Shown piece by piece: positions 17,432 through 26,431 of a DNA stretch of 64,000 bases (the first letter of the stretch is position 1; the number at the start of each line of letters is the position of its first letter). The notes beneath the pieces were generated by a model, which did no database searches, had not been told where the DNA came from, and saw only the letters and a program-made list of their open reading frames with translations. Position numbers and translations under genes: made by a program. This stretch comes from Falsiroseomonas frigidaquae (GTDB lineage Bacteria; Pseudomonadota; Alphaproteobacteria; Acetobacterales; Acetobacteraceae). The stretch lies in NCBI RefSeq assembly GCF_012163145.1, contig NZ_JAAVTX010000007.1, forward strand, positions 310,001-374,000, written 5' to 3'.

Positions 17432-18030
17432 AGGACTGGCTCGCCGCCTGCCCACTTGTCGCCATCCTGCGCGGCCTGAAACCCGAGGAGGCACTCGGCA
17501 TCGGAGAGGCGCTGGTCGCTTCCGGCATCGCGGTGCTGGAAGTACCGCTCAACTCGCCCTCGCCGCTGGAGAGCATCCGCATCCTGGCCAACCGCTTCGG
17601 CGAGGATGCGCTGGTCGGCGCCGGCACCGTGACGGATCCCGCCGATTGCGCCCGCATTGCCGGTGTCGGCGGCCGGCTGATCGTGACGCCGCATGCCGAC
17701 CCCGCCGTGGTCCGTGCCGCGAAGGCGGAGGGCATGATCTGCATCCCCGGCTTCTTCACGCCGGGCGAGGCCTTCGCGCTGCTCAAGGCCGGGGCGGATG
17801 GGCTGAAGCTGTTCCCCGCCGAAGCCGGGTCCCCCGCCATGCTGAAGGCGCTGCTGGCGGTGCTGCCGAAGGGTACGCGGGTGCTGCCGGTGGGCGGCAT
17901 CGATGCGGCGAACATCCCGGCCTGGCGCGCGGCTGGCGCCGGCGGCTTCGGCATCGGCAGCGCGATCTATCGGCCGGGCGACGATGCCGCCGCGGTCGCC
18001 GCCAAGGCCGCTGCCCTGCGCCTTGCCTGA
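17422..18030 (+). CDS. dgoA: 2-dehydro-3-deoxy-6-phosphogalactonate aldolase
   Basis: Class I KDPG/KDPGal aldolase, 202 residues. Catalytic Glu40 sits in VLEVPLNSP and the Schiff-base Lys129 in GLKLFPAE; GAGTV and VGGIDAANIPAW are further family marks. Coupled by overlap to dgoK and followed by a TRAP transporter, which suggests uptake and breakdown of galactonate or a similar sugar acid. A KDPG-preferring enzyme cannot be excluded from sequence, but the dgoK neighbour favours the galactonate route. Confidence 0.92.
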   Translation: MDLKDWLAACPLVAILRGLKPEEALGIGEALVASGIAVLEVPLNSPSPLESIRILANRFGEDALVGAGTVTDPADCARIAGVGGRLIVTPHADPAVVRAAKAEGMICIPGFFTPGEAFALLKAGADGLKLFPAEAGSPAMLKALLAVLPKGTRVLPVGGIDAANIPAWRAAGAGGFGIGSAIYRPGDDAAAVAAKAAALRLA

Positions 18031-18109
18031 AGCCGCGGGCGGGGGCATCAATACCCATAATCATCCGGCGCGCCTTCGCGGAACGGATGGAATCGGGGGG
18101 CCTGTATCG

Positions 18110-19153
18110 ATGATCGTCGAACGCCGCAAACTCATGCTGCTCGGTGCCTCGGCCCTGGCCGCGCCCGCGCTCGCGCGCAGCGCGCAGGCGCAGGAAGTGA
18201 CCTTGCGCCTGCACCATTTCCTGCCGCCCGTGTCGAACGTGCACCGCCACTTCCTGATGCCCTGGGCGCAGAAGATCCAGGCGGATTCCGATGGCAAGCT
18301 GCGCGTGCAGATCTTCCCCTCGATGCAGCTCGGCGGCGCGCCGCCGCAATTGTTCGACCAGGCGCGCGACGGCGTGGTGGACATCATCTGGACGCTGCCC
18401 GGCAACACCCCCGGCCGCTTCCCGAAGATCGAGGTATTCGAGCTGCCCTTCGTCGCAGATCCGCGCGCGAAGCCCAACGCGCTGGCCTGCCAGGAATTCT
18501 ACCAGACGCATTTGCGCGACGAATTCGCCGATGTGCATCCGATCTGCGTCTGGGCGCATGATGCCGGCGTCGTCCACGCCAACCGCCCGGTACACCGGCT
18601 GGAGGACATGCGTGGCCTGAAGCTGCGTTTCCCCAGCCGCCAGGCCGGCGAGGCGCTGCGCGCCCTTGGCGCCGCGCCGATTGGCCTGCCGGTGCCGCAG
18701 GTGCCGGAGGCGCTGTCCCAGCGCGTGATCGACGGCGCCGTGGTGCCCTGGGAGATCGTCCCCTCGATCCGGCTGCAGGAGCTGGTGACCCACCATACCG
18801 AGATCCTCGGCACCCCCACCTTCTATACGGCCACCTTCATCCTCGCGATGAACAAGGCCCGCTACGCCGCCATGCCGGCCGAGCTGAAGGCGGTGCTGGA
18901 CGCCAATTCCGGGCTGGCAGCGGCGGAAATGGCGGCCAAGCCGTGGGACGAGCAGGGCCCGGTGGTGCGCGCCCAGGTCGCCCGGCGCCGGCAGAACACC
19001 ATCTTCCAGCTTCCGCCGGAGGAGAAGCAGCGCTGGATCGAGGCGACGCGCCCGGTGGTGCAGACCTGGATCGCCGAAGCACGGCAGAAAGGCTTCGACG
19101 GCGAGGCGCTGCTGGCCGAAGCGCGCCGGCTGATCGACAAACACGGCGCCTGA
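18110..19153 (+). CDS. TRAP transporter solute-binding protein DctP
   Basis: Periplasmic receptor of a tripartite ATP-independent transporter, 347 residues. A leader ends in ALARSAQAQ, followed by VTLRLHHFLPPVSNVH and the DctP core; the arginine-bearing stretch LKLRFPSRQAGEAL near residue 170 is where the family binds the carboxylate. It lies 79 bp after the aldolase gene and upstream of dctQ and dctM. Inferred substrate: a sugar acid metabolised by DgoK/DgoA. Confidence 0.92.
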   Translation: MIVERRKLMLLGASALAAPALARSAQAQEVTLRLHHFLPPVSNVHRHFLMPWAQKIQADSDGKLRVQIFPSMQLGGAPPQLFDQARDGVVDIIWTLPGNTPGRFPKIEVFELPFVADPRAKPNALACQEFYQTHLRDEFADVHPICVWAHDAGVVHANRPVHRLEDMRGLKLRFPSRQAGEALRALGAAPIGLPVPQVPEALSQRVIDGAVVPWEIVPSIRLQELVTHHTEILGTPTFYTATFILAMNKARYAAMPAELKAVLDANSGLAAAEMAAKPWDEQGPVVRAQVARRRQNTIFQLPPEEKQRWIEATRPVVQTWIAEARQKGFDGEALLAEARRLIDKHGA

Positions 19154-19167
19154 GCCTGCAGCACCAA

Positions 19168-19228
19168 CCGTTCCGACCTGAACAGTCGGTACGGACCTCC
19201 TGCTCCGGATCCTTCAGCTTCCGGAGCA
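19168..19228. promoter_or_regulatory. Two consecutive hairpins between dctP and dctQ
   Basis: The first hairpin (19168-19194) pairs CCGT-T-CCGAC with GTCGG-T-ACGG around a 7-nt loop. The second (19201-19228) has a perfect 8-bp stem, TGCTCCGG/CCGGAGCA, around a 12-nt loop. They fill the only long gap of the operon (118 bp). Such intercistronic stems commonly stabilise the receptor message or partially stop transcription so the receptor is made in excess over the permease; that role is inferred here. Confidence 0.6.
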
Positions 19229-19274
19229 CGATCCCCGGGCCGGCGCGCCCCACCGAAAGCAGGAGCGCCGGTTG

Positions 19275-19787
19275 ATGCAGGATCATGCGAGCCCGGATTG
19301 GGGGCAGCCGCCCGGCGGCGCCATCAGCTTCGTCGCACGGGGCATGGCGTTGCTCGGCGGCATTTCGCTGCTGGTGGCCGCGCTGGTCACCAGCATCAGC
19401 GTGGTGCTGCGCTGGCTGACCAGCCAGCCGATCCGCGGCGATTTCGAGATCGTCTCGATCGCCAGCGGCGCCGGGGTCTTCTTCTTCCTGGCCTATGGCA
19501 CGCTGATGCGGGCCAACATCCTGGTGGACACCTTCACCACCTGGCTGCCGCGAAGGGTGGCGGGGCTGGTAGACGCGTTCTGGATGCTGGTCTGGGCCGC
19601 CGTGACGCTGTGGCTGGCCGAGCGCATGACGATCGGTGCCTGGGAGACCTGGGCGAACGGCATGCGCAGCATCGGGCTGCTCGCCCTGCCCTATTGGTGG
19701 GCGGTGGCGATCGGCGCGCTCGCCTTCGGGCTGACCGGGCTGTCGGCGCTGGTCTGGGCGGCACGCTTCGCCCGGGGGCGTTTCTGA
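19275..19787 (+). CDS. TRAP transporter small permease DctQ
   Basis: Inner-membrane protein of about 170 residues with four hydrophobic helices, the usual DctQ topology. Conserved-looking stretches include VVLRWLTSQPIRGDFEIV near residue 44 and LAYGTLMRANILVD near 75. ATG 19275 is preferred over the adjacent TTG 19272. The TGA stop overlaps the ATG of dctM by one base. It partners DctM in sodium-driven uptake. Confidence 0.9.
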   Translation: MQDHASPDWGQPPGGAISFVARGMALLGGISLLVAALVTSISVVLRWLTSQPIRGDFEIVSIASGAGVFFFLAYGTLMRANILVDTFTTWLPRRVAGLVDAFWMLVWAAVTLWLAERMTIGAWETWANGMRSIGLLALPYWWAVAIGALAFGLTGLSALVWAARFARGRF

Positions 19788-21109
19788 TGGCACCCGAATT
19801 CGCCCTGGCGCTCATCGGCTTCGGCGCGCTGCTGGCGCTGATCGCGCTGCGCGCGCCGGTCGGGCTGGCCATGCTGCTGGTCGGCATGGGCGGCTATGTC
19901 CACATCCTCGACTGGACCGCGCTCGGCAACTACCTGAAGACCACGCCCTACCACCTGTTCGCCAACTACACGCTGTCCGTCATTCCGCTGTTCATCCTGA
20001 TGGGCGCGCTGGCGGAACGCGGCGGGCTGGCGCGGGACCTGTTCGCGGCGGCGAATGCGCTGATCGGGCGCAAGCCGGGCGGCATGGCGATGGGCGTGAT
20101 CGGTGCCTGCGCCTGTTTCGGCGCGGTCTGCGGCAGCTCCGTCGCCACCACCGCCACCTTCGCCCGCGCCGCCCTGCCGGAGCTGCGGCGCTACGGCTAC
20201 GATCCCGGCTTCTCCACCGGCACCATCGCGGTGGGCGGCACGCTCGGCATCCTGATCCCGCCCAGCGTCATCCTGGTGATCTATGCCATCAGCACGGAGC
20301 AGAACATCGCCAAGCTGTTCATGGCGGCGCTGATCCCCGGCTTGCTGGCGGTGGCGCTCTATCTGCTGGCGATCGCGCTGATGGTGCGCTTCAACCCGAA
20401 GCTCGGCCCGCCGGGCGAGGTGCCGAGCGCAGCGGAACGGCGCAGTGCCTTCCTCAACGTGATCCCGGTGCTGCTGATCGCCGTGGTCGTGGTGGGTGGC
20501 ATCTATGGCGGCGTCTTCACTCCGACCGAGAGCGCCGCCATCGGCTGCATCGGCACGCTGGCTGTGGGCGTGCTGCGCGGCACGCTGCACCCGCGCCAGA
20601 TCCGTGAAAGCCTTTTCACCAGCGCCGAGACCACGGCGATGATCTTCGTCATCTTGCTGGGCGCGGAGGTGTTCAACGCCTTCCTGGCGCTGTCGCAGGC
20701 GCCGGACCTGCTGGGCCTGTGGATCTCGGAGCAGGATTTCCCGCCCTATGCGGTGCTCGGCATCCTGCTGGTCTCCTACATCATCCTCGGCGCGGTGATG
20801 GATGAGCTGGCGATGATGCTGCTGACCCTGCCGGTGTTCTTCCCCGTGGTCACCGCGCTGGATTTCGGCCTGACGACGGAGGAGACGGCGATCTGGTTCG
20901 GCATCCTGGTGCTGGTGGTGGTCGGCATCGGGCTGACCGCGCCACCGATCGGGCTGAACGTCTTCGTCGTCTCGGGCCTGGCCAAGGACGTGCCGATGGC
21001 GCGGATCTATCGCGGCGTGCTGCCCTTCCTGGCGATGGACGTGATCCGCCTCGGCCTGCTGGTCGCCTTCCCGGCGCTCAGCCTGTGGCTGGTGAATGCG
21101 CTGAGCTGA
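19787..21109 (+). CDS. TRAP transporter large permease DctM
   Basis: Transport channel subunit of 440 residues with about twelve hydrophobic segments. DctM motifs are visible: GACACFGAVCGSSVATTATF near residue 102, ILIPPSVILVIYAIST near 150, and PPIGLNVFVVSGLAKDVP near 385. It completes a DctP-Q-M set and ends 6 bp from the convergent COG0523 gene; no terminator is evident in that gap. Confidence 0.93.
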   Translation: MAPEFALALIGFGALLALIALRAPVGLAMLLVGMGGYVHILDWTALGNYLKTTPYHLFANYTLSVIPLFILMGALAERGGLARDLFAAANALIGRKPGGMAMGVIGACACFGAVCGSSVATTATFARAALPELRRYGYDPGFSTGTIAVGGTLGILIPPSVILVIYAISTEQNIAKLFMAALIPGLLAVALYLLAIALMVRFNPKLGPPGEVPSAAERRSAFLNVIPVLLIAVVVVGGIYGGVFTPTESAAIGCIGTLAVGVLRGTLHPRQIRESLFTSAETTAMIFVILLGAEVFNAFLALSQAPDLLGLWISEQDFPPYAVLGILLVSYIILGAVMDELAMMLLTLPVFFPVVTALDFGLTTEETAIWFGILVLVVVGIGLTAPPIGLNVFVVSGLAKDVPMARIYRGVLPFLAMDVIRLGLLVAFPALSLWLVNALS

Positions 21110-21115
21110 GCCGCC

Positions 21116-22321
21116 TCAGCCCTGCTGGCGCCAGGCCGGGAACGGGTCCGGCAGCTTCGCCCAGCCGCGCACGCCGCGCTGCATTTCCTTGTCGGTCAGC
21201 AGGCAGTCCTCGAGCTGCCTCCGCAGCGCGGCCTCATCCATGCCGATGCCGATGAAGACGATCTCCTGCCGCCGGTCGCCGTAAGGCTCCTGCCAATTCG
21301 CCTTCACGCCGTCGCGCCATTCGGGTTCCTCCGGCCAGCGCGCCGGATCGGTGGCGGCCCACCAGAAGCCCGCCGCCTCATGCCGCCCGACGGCGCCGGC
21401 CAGTTGCCAGGACCCGGCCCAGGGCATGCGGGTGGCGAGCCAGAAAAAGCCCTTGGCGCGCACTACGCCGGGCAGCGGGCCTTCGATCATTCGCTTGAAG
21501 CGGCCCGGGTGCAGCGGCCGGCGTGCCTTCCAGACGAAGCTGGTGATGCCGAATTCCTCGGATTCCGGCAGATGCCCACCGGCCAATGCCTGCGCCCAGC
21601 CTGCCGCCTGGCTGGCGCGGGTGAAGTCGAAGCGCGCGGTGTCCAGCACCTGGTCCACCGGCACGCGGCCATGGCTGCAGGCGATGATGGCCGCCCCCGG
21701 GTTGAAGGTGGCGAGCAGGCCCGAGAGCCGGCCGAGTTCCGCTTCCGTCATCAGATCGGCCTTGTTCAGCACCAGCAGGTCGGCGAATTCCACCTGCTCC
21801 ACCAGCAGATCCACCAGCAGCCGCGTATCCTCCTCGCCCGTGCCCAGCCCGCGCCGCGCCAGGCTGTCGGCGGAGCCGTAGTCGCGCAGGAAGGCGGGCG
21901 CATCGACCACGGTCACCATGCTGTCGATGCGCGTGATGTCGGACAGCGAGAAGCCGTCCTCCGTGCGGAAATCGAAGGTGGCGGCCACCGGCATCGGCTC
22001 GCCCACGCCGGTGCTCTCGATCAGCAGCGCGTCGAAGCGGCCGTCGCGGGCCAGCTTGGTGACCTCGATCATCAGATCCTCCCGCAGCGTGCAGCAGATG
22101 CAGCCGTTGGACATCTCCACCAGCCGTTCCTCGGTGCGGGACAGGCTGCCGCTATTGGCGACCAGCGCGCCGTCGATATTCACCTCCGACATGTCGTTGA
22201 CGATGACGGCGACGCGGCGCCCCTCGCGATTGGCCAGGATGTGGTTCAGCAGCGTGGTCTTGCCGGCACCGAGGAAGCCGGACAGCACGGTCACGGGCAG
22301 CTTGTTCAGGGGCTCATTCAT
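21116..22321 (-). CDS. COG0523 GTPase, putative zinc metallochaperone (CobW/ZigA type)
   Basis: G3E-family GTPase of 401 residues. Walker [10 protein letters not shown] is at 15-23, the metal-binding CICC motif has Cys74, Cys76 and Cys77, NKAD gives base specificity, and a CobW C-terminal domain follows. Members controlled by Zur hand zinc to client enzymes during zinc shortage. Here the ATG overlaps the stop of a DUF1826 gene (ATGA) whose upstream region carries a strong Zur box, so a zinc role is much more likely than cobalamin synthesis. Confidence 0.92.
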   Translation of the reverse strand: MNEPLNKLPVTVLSGFLGAGKTTLLNHILANREGRRVAVIVNDMSEVNIDGALVANSGSLSRTEERLVEMSNGCICCTLREDLMIEVTKLARDGRFDALLIESTGVGEPMPVAATFDFRTEDGFSLSDITRIDSMVTVVDAPAFLRDYGSADSLARRGLGTGEEDTRLLVDLLVEQVEFADLLVLNKADLMTEAELGRLSGLLATFNPGAAIIACSHGRVPVDQVLDTARFDFTRASQAAGWAQALAGGHLPESEEFGITSFVWKARRPLHPGRFKRMIEGPLPGVVRAKGFFWLATRMPWAGSWQLAGAVGRHEAAGFWWAATDPARWPEEPEWRDGVKANWQEPYGDRRQEIVFIGIGMDEAALRRQLEDCLLTDKEMQRGVRGWAKLPDPFPAWRQQG

Positions 22322-22980
22322 TCGAGGGGGATCCTTCCCGCTTCATCGAGACACAGCAGCAGGCGCGGCGGGGCGCCCGGTGAACGGGGTGGGGAACGGT
22401 GGATGCAGCCCTGGCCGGCATGGCCGGGGAAACCCTCGCCCTTCAGCAGCGCGACCTCCCCGGTCGTCAGGCGGTTGGCGGGCGGCGCCGCGCCGTCGCG
22501 TAGCATCCGCGCCACGCGTGCCCCGCCCGGCAGCGCCAGCCATTCGGTGCCCGGGCCGCGATAGGTGCAGAGCAGGCGCAGCCCGACCGCATCGGCATGC
22601 CAGCGATGGCAGCCGGGACCGTCCAGCGCCTCCAGCCGCAGGCGCAGGCGGTCCGCCTGGACCAGGTGGGTGAAGATGCGGGCCAGGTGCAGCACATCCA
22701 GCAGCAGGTCGATCGGGGCCGGCATCGGCAGGCACTCCGCCATGCGGCCGACCGCTTCTTCCGGCACATCCTCCACCGTCGCGGTGAAGGGGGCGCGTGC
22801 GGCCAGCGCGGCGAGGTCGCAGGTCAGGCTGCCGGGCAGACGCCGGTTCCAGATGGCGATGCTGGTGCCAGGCTGCCGGATGCCGGCCAGCACCTGCGGT
22901 GCGGAGCCGGCGAGGTTGCTGGCGGGCGGGTCGGCGCCGGCGGTTGAACCCTCCGGCGCTGCGAAGCCTTCGATGAGCAT
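22318..22980 (-). CDS. DUF1826 domain protein, zinc-stress associated
   Basis: 220 residues, recognised as DUF1826 from the order [12 protein letters not shown], then [19 protein letters not shown] and the His/Cys-rich [20 protein letters not shown]. In other bacteria this family sits beside COG0523 GTPases under Zur control; its molecular role is unknown. The C-terminal [13 protein letters not shown] also holds candidate metal ligands. First gene of a two-gene operon, starting 17 bp from the Zur box and overlapping the GTPase gene by ATGA. Confidence 0.85.
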   Translation of the reverse strand: MLIEGFAAPEGSTAGADPPASNLAGSAPQVLAGIRQPGTSIAIWNRRLPGSLTCDLAALAARAPFTATVEDVPEEAVGRMAECLPMPAPIDLLLDVLHLARIFTHLVQADRLRLRLEALDGPGCHRWHADAVGLRLLCTYRGPGTEWLALPGGARVARMLRDGAAPPANRLTTGEVALLKGEGFPGHAGQGCIHRSPPRSPGAPPRLLLCLDEAGRIPLE

Positions 22981-22996
22981 GCGGGACCGTACTGAA

Positions 22997-23011
22997 TGTT
23001 ATAGTATAACA
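22997..23011. promoter_or_regulatory. Zur box
   Basis: TGTTATAGTATAACA is a perfect 15-bp palindrome and equals the core of the Zur operator known from proteobacteria (TGTTATANTATAACA). It lies 17-31 bp upstream of the DUF1826 start codon, where bound Zur would block transcription of the DUF1826-COG0523 operon when zinc is sufficient. The site is strikingly AT-rich within GC-rich DNA. It may also affect the divergent ArsR-type gene about 100 bp away. Confidence 0.9.
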
Positions 23012-23061
23012 TAACATCATTGTGGCATGGCAGCAAGGCTCGGCGGAAAACATAGGCATCC

Positions 23062-23122
23062 GACTAACCATTCTTGCCTGCCGGTCGAAATCGTGGTTAC
23101 TAAGCCATATGACTAACCATTC
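23062..23122. promoter_or_regulatory. Repeated TAACCA/TGGTTA sites at ArsR-type gene start
   Basis: The 12-mer GACTAACCATTC occurs at 23062-23073 and again at 23111-23122, overlapping the start codon. Between them TGGTTA (23094-23099) forms an inverted pair with the second copy (TAACCA 23114-23119, 14-bp gap). The arrangement resembles an autorepressor operator covering promoter and start. Inferred, not proven. Confidence 0.45.
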
Positions 23123-23453
23123 CGCGACGCTGGACCGCGCCTTCCAGGCGCTTGCCGACCCCACCCGCCGTGCCATCCTGGCCCGGCTCGGCAGCGGCCC
23201 TGCCTCCGTCAGCCGCCTTGCCGAACCCTTCACCATGGCGATGCCCACGCTGCTCCAGCACATCCGTGTTCTGGAGCAGGGCGGCCTGATCGGCACGGAG
23301 AAGGTGGGCCGCACCCGCATCTGCGCCCTGCGCCCGGATGCGTTGCGGGAGACGGAGGGTTGGCTGGCGCGCCAGCGCGCGGCCTGGGAAGGCCGGCTGG
23401 ACCGGTTGGACGCCTATCTCCTCACCATGAAGGACGCGACGGATGAAAGCTGA
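23109..23453 (+). CDS. ArsR-family winged-helix transcriptional regulator
   Basis: DNA-binding repressor of 114 residues. It opens with FQALADPTRRAILARLGSGP, then the recognition region SRLAEPFTMAMPTLLQHIRVLEQGGLI and a wing, and lacks the metal-binding cysteines of ArsR/SmtB sensors. It belongs to the subgroup paired with SRPBCC/AHSA1 genes; the downstream AHSA1 gene overlaps it by 11 bases. ATG 23109 is chosen because the domain begins there. Confidence 0.9.
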   Translation: MTNHSATLDRAFQALADPTRRAILARLGSGPASVSRLAEPFTMAMPTLLQHIRVLEQGGLIGTEKVGRTRICALRPDALRETEGWLARQRAAWEGRLDRLDAYLLTMKDATDES

Positions 23454-23916
23454 CCCGCATGAGCTGGACCTGGTGCTGACCCGCATCGTGCCGGTGCCGC
23501 GCCGCCTGGTCTGGCTGGCCTGGACCCGCCCGGAACACCTGGTGAAGTGGTTCACCCCCGCGCCCTGGCGGACGCTGGAGGCGGAGATCGACCTGCGCCC
23601 GGGCGGCATCTTCCGCACCGTGATGCAGGGGCCGGAGGGTCCGCCGATGGACAATGCCGGCTGCTACCTGGAGGTGGTGGAGAATGAGCGCCTGGTCTTC
23701 ACCGACGCGCTGTTGCCCGGCTGGCGCCCCGCCCCCAACCCCTTCTTCACCGCCATGCTGGCGCTGGAAGCGGTGGAAGGCGGCACCCGCTACACCGCCC
23801 GCGCCATGCACAAGGATTCAGCGGACCGCGAGAAGCATGCCGCCATGGGTTTCGCCGATGGCTGGGGCAAGGCGCTGGACCAGCTTGTCGAGGTGGCGCG
23901 CGGGATGCCGGACTAG
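23443..23916 (+). CDS. SRPBCC (AHSA1-like) protein
   Basis: 157 residues of the START/Bet v 1-like fold, binding small hydrophobic ligands. Family marks are VPVPRRLVWLAWTRPEHLVKW at the start (split across residues 16-36), DLRPGGIFRTVM, and the C-terminal MGFADGWGKALDQL helix. Co-translated with an ArsR-type regulator, a common pair with unknown physiological role. Its stop codon overlaps that of the convergent ABC gene by a few bases. Confidence 0.9.
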   Translation: MKADPHELDLVLTRIVPVPRRLVWLAWTRPEHLVKWFTPAPWRTLEAEIDLRPGGIFRTVMQGPEGPPMDNAGCYLEVVENERLVFTDALLPGWRPAPNPFFTAMLALEAVEGGTRYTARAMHKDSADREKHAAMGFADGWGKALDQLVEVARGMPD

Positions 23917-25637
23917 GCTTTCCCCAGCCGCCCCTCCGCCACCACCAGCCGGGTACCATGGAACTCCGCCACCGCCGGGCGGTGCGCGATGGACAGGATG
24001 CCGGTCTCCGGCAGCCGCTCCGTCACCAGCCGGTACATCGCCGCCTCCGCCGCAGGGTCGAGGCTGGCGGTGGCCTCGTCGAGGAACAGGAAATCGGGCC
24101 GGGTCAGCAGCGCGCGGGCGAAAGCGAGGCGCTGCTGTTCGCCGCCGGACAGGCGCCGGTCCCACACATCCTCCACATCCAGCCGGTCCAGCAGCCGCGC
24201 CAGGCCGACATCCTCCAGCGCCGCGCGCACCTCGGCATCCGGCACCAGCGCCGCGTCCAGCGGGTAGCAGACCGCGCGGCGCAGCGACCCCAGCGGCAGA
24301 TAGGGCCGCTGCGGCAGGAACAGCGCGCGCGCCCCCGCGGGCACATGCACCGCGCCGGCGCCGAACGGCCAGATGCCCGCCAGCGCCCGGAACAGCGTGG
24401 ACTTGCCGCTGCCGGAGGCGCCGGAGATCAGCACCGCCTGCCCCTTCTCCAGCCGCAGCGCCACGTCGCGCATCAGCACCCGGCCATCCGGCAGACTGAG
24501 CGTGACGCCCGCCATGGTCACCGCCTGATCGGCGCCCGCCACGGGTTGCGGACCGGCGCTCGTCGCGCGGGCCTTGGCGATGGCAAGCTGGAAGCCGGTG
24601 AGGCGTTCCACCGTCGCCCGCCATTCGGTCAGCCGGGCATAGCTGGCGACGAACCAGGACAGCGCGCCCTGCACCTCGCCAAAGGCGCTGCTGGTCTGGA
24701 TCAACCCGCCGAGCGGAATGCTGCCGGCGAAATAGGCCGGTGCCGCCACCACGATGGGGAAGATGCTGGCGACCTGGGCATAGCCGGCGGTGAAGAAAGT
24801 CAGCCGCTTGGTGGCGGTCATGATCGCCCACCAGTTCGAGGTCAGCGCATGGAAGCGTGTCAGCAGGCCGCGCTTCTCATCCGCCTCGCCATTGTGCAGG
24901 GCCACGCCCTCCACATTGTCGCGCAGCCGCACAAGGGCGTAGCGGAAATCCGCCTCCACCCGCTGCTGCAGAAAGTTCAGGCGGATCAACGGCCGGCCGA
25001 TCAGGTGGGCGAGCCAGGTGCCCAGCGCCGAATACAGGATGGCCACCCACACCATGTAGCCAGGGATCGAGACGCCGAAGACCTCGAGCGGCCCGGACAG
25101 CGACCACAGCACGAAGATGAAGGAGAACAGTGTCACCACGGAGGACATCAGGCCGAGCCCCAGCGTCAGCGTGTCATCCACGAACAGCCGCAGGTCATCG
25201 GCCACGCGCTGGTCGGGGTTGTCGGTGGCCGGATCGGTCAGGGCGATGCGGTAATAGGCGCGGTCGGCCAGCCAATCATCCAGGTAGCGCCCGGTCAGCC
25301 AGCGGCGCCAGCGGATCTGCAGGGCCTGCTGCAGGTAAAGCTGGTAGACCGCGATCAGGATGTAGGCGACGGCGAGCACCGCGAAGCCGGGAAACCAGGT
25401 TCCCGCGGCCTCCCCGCCCAGGAAGATCAGCGACCAGAAGGCGCCGGCATCCTTCGCCTCCAGCGCGTTGTAGAAGGCGCGCTGCCAGTAGGTCAGCACC
25501 ACCGTCATGCCGACCAGCGACAGGTTCAGCACAACCACCGCCGCCAGCAGCAGCCTGGCGCGGCCTTTTTCCTCACTCGTCCAGTACGGGCGCGTCAGCG
25601 CCCAGGCGTCACGCAGGAAGGAGCCGAGGCGGCGCAT
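23913..25637 (-). CDS. ABC transporter ATP-binding/permease protein, SbmA/YddA type
   Basis: 574 residues. An SbmA/BacA-like membrane domain (residues 1-340, with TYWQRAFYNALEAKDAGAFW and WRRWLTGRYLDDWL) is fused to an ABC ATPase: Walker A GASGSGKST, signature LSGGEQQRLAFARALL, Walker B FLFLDEATASLD. Related proteins (YddA, ABCD/BacA-like) move peptides, fatty acyl-CoA or vitamin B12. No linked partner gene indicates the substrate. It works as a homodimer by analogy with the family. Confidence 0.9.
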   Translation of the reverse strand: MRRLGSFLRDAWALTRPYWTSEEKGRARLLLAAVVVLNLSLVGMTVVLTYWQRAFYNALEAKDAGAFWSLIFLGGEAAGTWFPGFAVLAVAYILIAVYQLYLQQALQIRWRRWLTGRYLDDWLADRAYYRIALTDPATDNPDQRVADDLRLFVDDTLTLGLGLMSSVVTLFSFIFVLWSLSGPLEVFGVSIPGYMVWVAILYSALGTWLAHLIGRPLIRLNFLQQRVEADFRYALVRLRDNVEGVALHNGEADEKRGLLTRFHALTSNWWAIMTATKRLTFFTAGYAQVASIFPIVVAAPAYFAGSIPLGGLIQTSSAFGEVQGALSWFVASYARLTEWRATVERLTGFQLAIAKARATSAGPQPVAGADQAVTMAGVTLSLPDGRVLMRDVALRLEKGQAVLISGASGSGKSTLFRALAGIWPFGAGAVHVPAGARALFLPQRPYLPLGSLRRAVCYPLDAALVPDAEVRAALEDVGLARLLDRLDVEDVWDRRLSGGEQQRLAFARALLTRPDFLFLDEATASLDPAAEAAMYRLVTERLPETGILSIAHRPAVAEFHGTRLVVAEGRLGKA

Positions 25638-25658
25638 GGCGGGCGGTATCCAGAAAGG

Positions 25659-26105
25659 TCAGCCGGCGCGCAGCGCCTCATCCAGGCGGGCCCGCCAGGC
25701 GGCGATGCGGCGCGCATTCACACCGAAATCGTAATAGCCCAGCAGGCTGCGCGAATACAGGAAGATGCCGGAGCCGCCGACGAGCGGCACCACCTGGCCG
25801 TTCACCAGGTCCGGGAAGTTCATCAGGCGGGACCGGACCACCCATTGCACCTGCCGCCGTTCCGGCCATTCCGCCATCTTCCAGCAGCGCAGCTCCGCCT
25901 CCCCCAGCATCCGCAGCGCCGCCCAGGCGGCTTCCGGCGAGACCGGCAGCAGTGGCTGGGCCACATGGGGCTGGGTGGTGGCGCCGGGTGGGGATAGCAG
26001 CGCGGCGTTGGGAGAGGCCGGCAGCACCAGCCGGCTGAAATCCACCGGCTCGGCCGGCGGCAGGCCGGCCGTGCCACGGCCGCGCAGCTTCGCGGCCTGG
26101 CTCAT
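25659..26105 (-). CDS. DUF1499 family protein
   Basis: 148 residues recognised as DUF1499 by WKMAEWPERRQVQWVVRSRL and the arginine/aspartate-containing FPDLVNGQVVPLVGGSGIFLYSR region, plus FGVNARRIAAW at the end. Function unknown. The start ATG 26105 overlaps the stop of the DUF3253 gene (ATGA), so both are co-translated. 21 bp separate it from the ABC gene downstream, so read-through is possible. Confidence 0.8.
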   Translation of the reverse strand: MSQAAKLRGRGTAGLPPAEPVDFSRLVLPASPNAALLSPPGATTQPHVAQPLLPVSPEAAWAALRMLGEAELRCWKMAEWPERRQVQWVVRSRLMNFPDLVNGQVVPLVGGSGIFLYSRSLLGYYDFGVNARRIAAWRARLDEALRAG

Positions 26106-26431
26106 GCCTTCGGGTCCGTCTCGTCGCGGCTCGCCGCGGGCCCGTCGTTGAAGCCCGCCGCGGCACCGGAACCCGCCTGCGGCGCGCGCAGGCGGATCAC
26201 GCCGCGAATGGCCGTATCGGTGCCCACCGGCTTGCCCTTCCGCAGCACCTCGACCTGCCCGGCGCGGGCCAGACGGATGGCCGCGGCGCGGATCGGGCCC
26301 ATCAGGCGCCGCCAGGCGTCCTCCTCCGGCGCCAGCGCGCGGGCGACCTCGCTGGGACAGATGCTCTTCTCCGGCCCGCGCAGGGCCGTCTGGCGGAGGA
26401 TTTCGGCTGTGATCGCTTCGGGGGAGGTCAT
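26102..26431 (-). CDS. DUF3253 family protein (winged-helix-like)
   Basis: 109 residues. The pattern AITAEILRQTALRGPEKSICPSEVARAL (start of a helix-turn-helix-like fold) and PIRAAAIRLARAGQVEVLRKG match DUF3253, a small predicted nucleic-acid-binding family. The tail after residue 85 is Ala/Gly-rich and disordered. Coupled to the DUF1499 gene. The 166 bp between this start and the next gene hold no recognisable site. Confidence 0.75.
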   Translation of the reverse strand: MTSPEAITAEILRQTALRGPEKSICPSEVARALAPEEDAWRRLMGPIRAAAIRLARAGQVEVLRKGKPVGTDTAIRGVIRLRAPQAGSGAAAGFNDGPAASRDETDPKA

